A stretch of DNA of 64,000 bases from Microcoleus sp. FACHB-672. Its GTDB lineage: Bacteria; Cyanobacteriota; Cyanobacteriia; Cyanobacteriales; Oscillatoriaceae. The notes beneath the pieces are model-generated. The model was given only the letters and a program-made list of their open reading frames with translations. It had not been told where the DNA came from and searched no databases. The position numbers and the translations under genes are program-made. This document shows positions 63,963 to 64,000 of this stretch, one piece after another. The stretch is taken from NCBI RefSeq assembly GCF_014695725.1, contig NZ_JACJOU010000031.1:124001-188000 (forward strand), in the 5' to 3' direction. Positions within the stretch are counted from its first letter, which is position 1; every line of letters starts with the position of its first letter.

Positions 63963-64000
63963 TCTATCGCCCAAAGCTCAACAGATAATCAATCGATTAT
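63949..64000 (+). CDS. Start of a further gene, cut by the window edge
   Basis: ATG 63949, overlapping the previous stop, opens a frame reading MLPTDLSPKAQQIINRL to the end of the window. The overlap is typical of translationally coupled genes. Too little is present to identify it. Confidence 0.45.
   Translation, partial: MLPTDLSPKAQQIINRL

Overview
The window looks like chromosomal DNA of a filamentous cyanobacterium. The evidence is a ferredoxin-dependent nitrate/nitrite assimilation cluster with NtcA-type promoters, a LysR regulator of the NtcB type next to a CnaT-like gene, a nitrite reductase with a C-terminal plant-type ferredoxin domain, short intercistronic repeats, and very large multi-PAS kinases. 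I see no tRNA, rRNA or CRISPR array.

Layout. (1) 0.9-7.9 kb: a sensory operon of an eight-PAS histidine kinase, a receiver protein with a degenerate DHp-like tail, and a receiver-GGDEF-EAL protein. (2) 8.2-11.9 kb: a HEAT-repeat protein, a Rieske lipoprotein and cobA, the sirohaem-pathway methyltransferase behind an NtcA-type promoter. (3) 11.9-16.3 kb: a candidate accessory module of a small HTH-like gene divergent from two P-loop ATPase genes, the second membrane-anchored. (4) 16.4-18.4 kb: an HPP-family membrane protein (possible nitrite carrier) and decayed DNA, bracketed by a 31-bp direct repeat. (5) 18.5-36.9 kb: nirA(+ferredoxin)-nrtA-nrtB-nrtC-nrtD, nrtP, narB, then a second nirA-narB pair with its own NtcA-type promoter, a nitrate-reductase-associated protein and a PsbP-like exported protein. 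(6) 37.1-37.5 kb: an ISAs1 transposase scrap fused to a Uma2 scrap. (7) 38.1-48.5 kb: a patchwork polyol/pentitol locus with two mannitol-dehydrogenase-family enzymes, a HAD phosphatase, a SorC-regulator relic, xylulokinase (plus a duplicated 5' fragment), an APC permease, an SDR and a sugar ABC permease, interrupted by hemerythrin and rubredoxin genes. (8) 48.7-59.4 kb, minus strand: a second sensory operon paralogous to the first, led by a CBS-GAF-PAS/LOV kinase of about 1,890 residues. (9) 60.1-62.2 kb: ntcB and cnaT. (10) 62.5-64 kb: a broken leucine-rich-repeat gene and two small genes running off the edge.

How it fits together. Nitrate enters by an ABC transporter (NrtABCD) and an MFS permease (NrtP). 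NarB reduces it to nitrite and NirA to ammonium. CobA supplies the sirohaem precursor for NirA, and NtcB and CnaT are expected activators. Three promoters with GTAN8TAC, a 21-22 nt spacer and a TAN3T -10 box (cobA, nirA1, nirA2) tie precursor supply and both nirA copies to nitrogen control. The polyol genes suggest oxidation of a hexitol or pentitol to a ketose, with xylulose phosphorylated by xylulokinase. The points most worth a second look are the ATPase/HTH module, the NrtD membrane/periplasmic extension, the duplicated nirA-narB, the LOV domain without its signalling glutamine, and receivers carrying His-less DHp domains.
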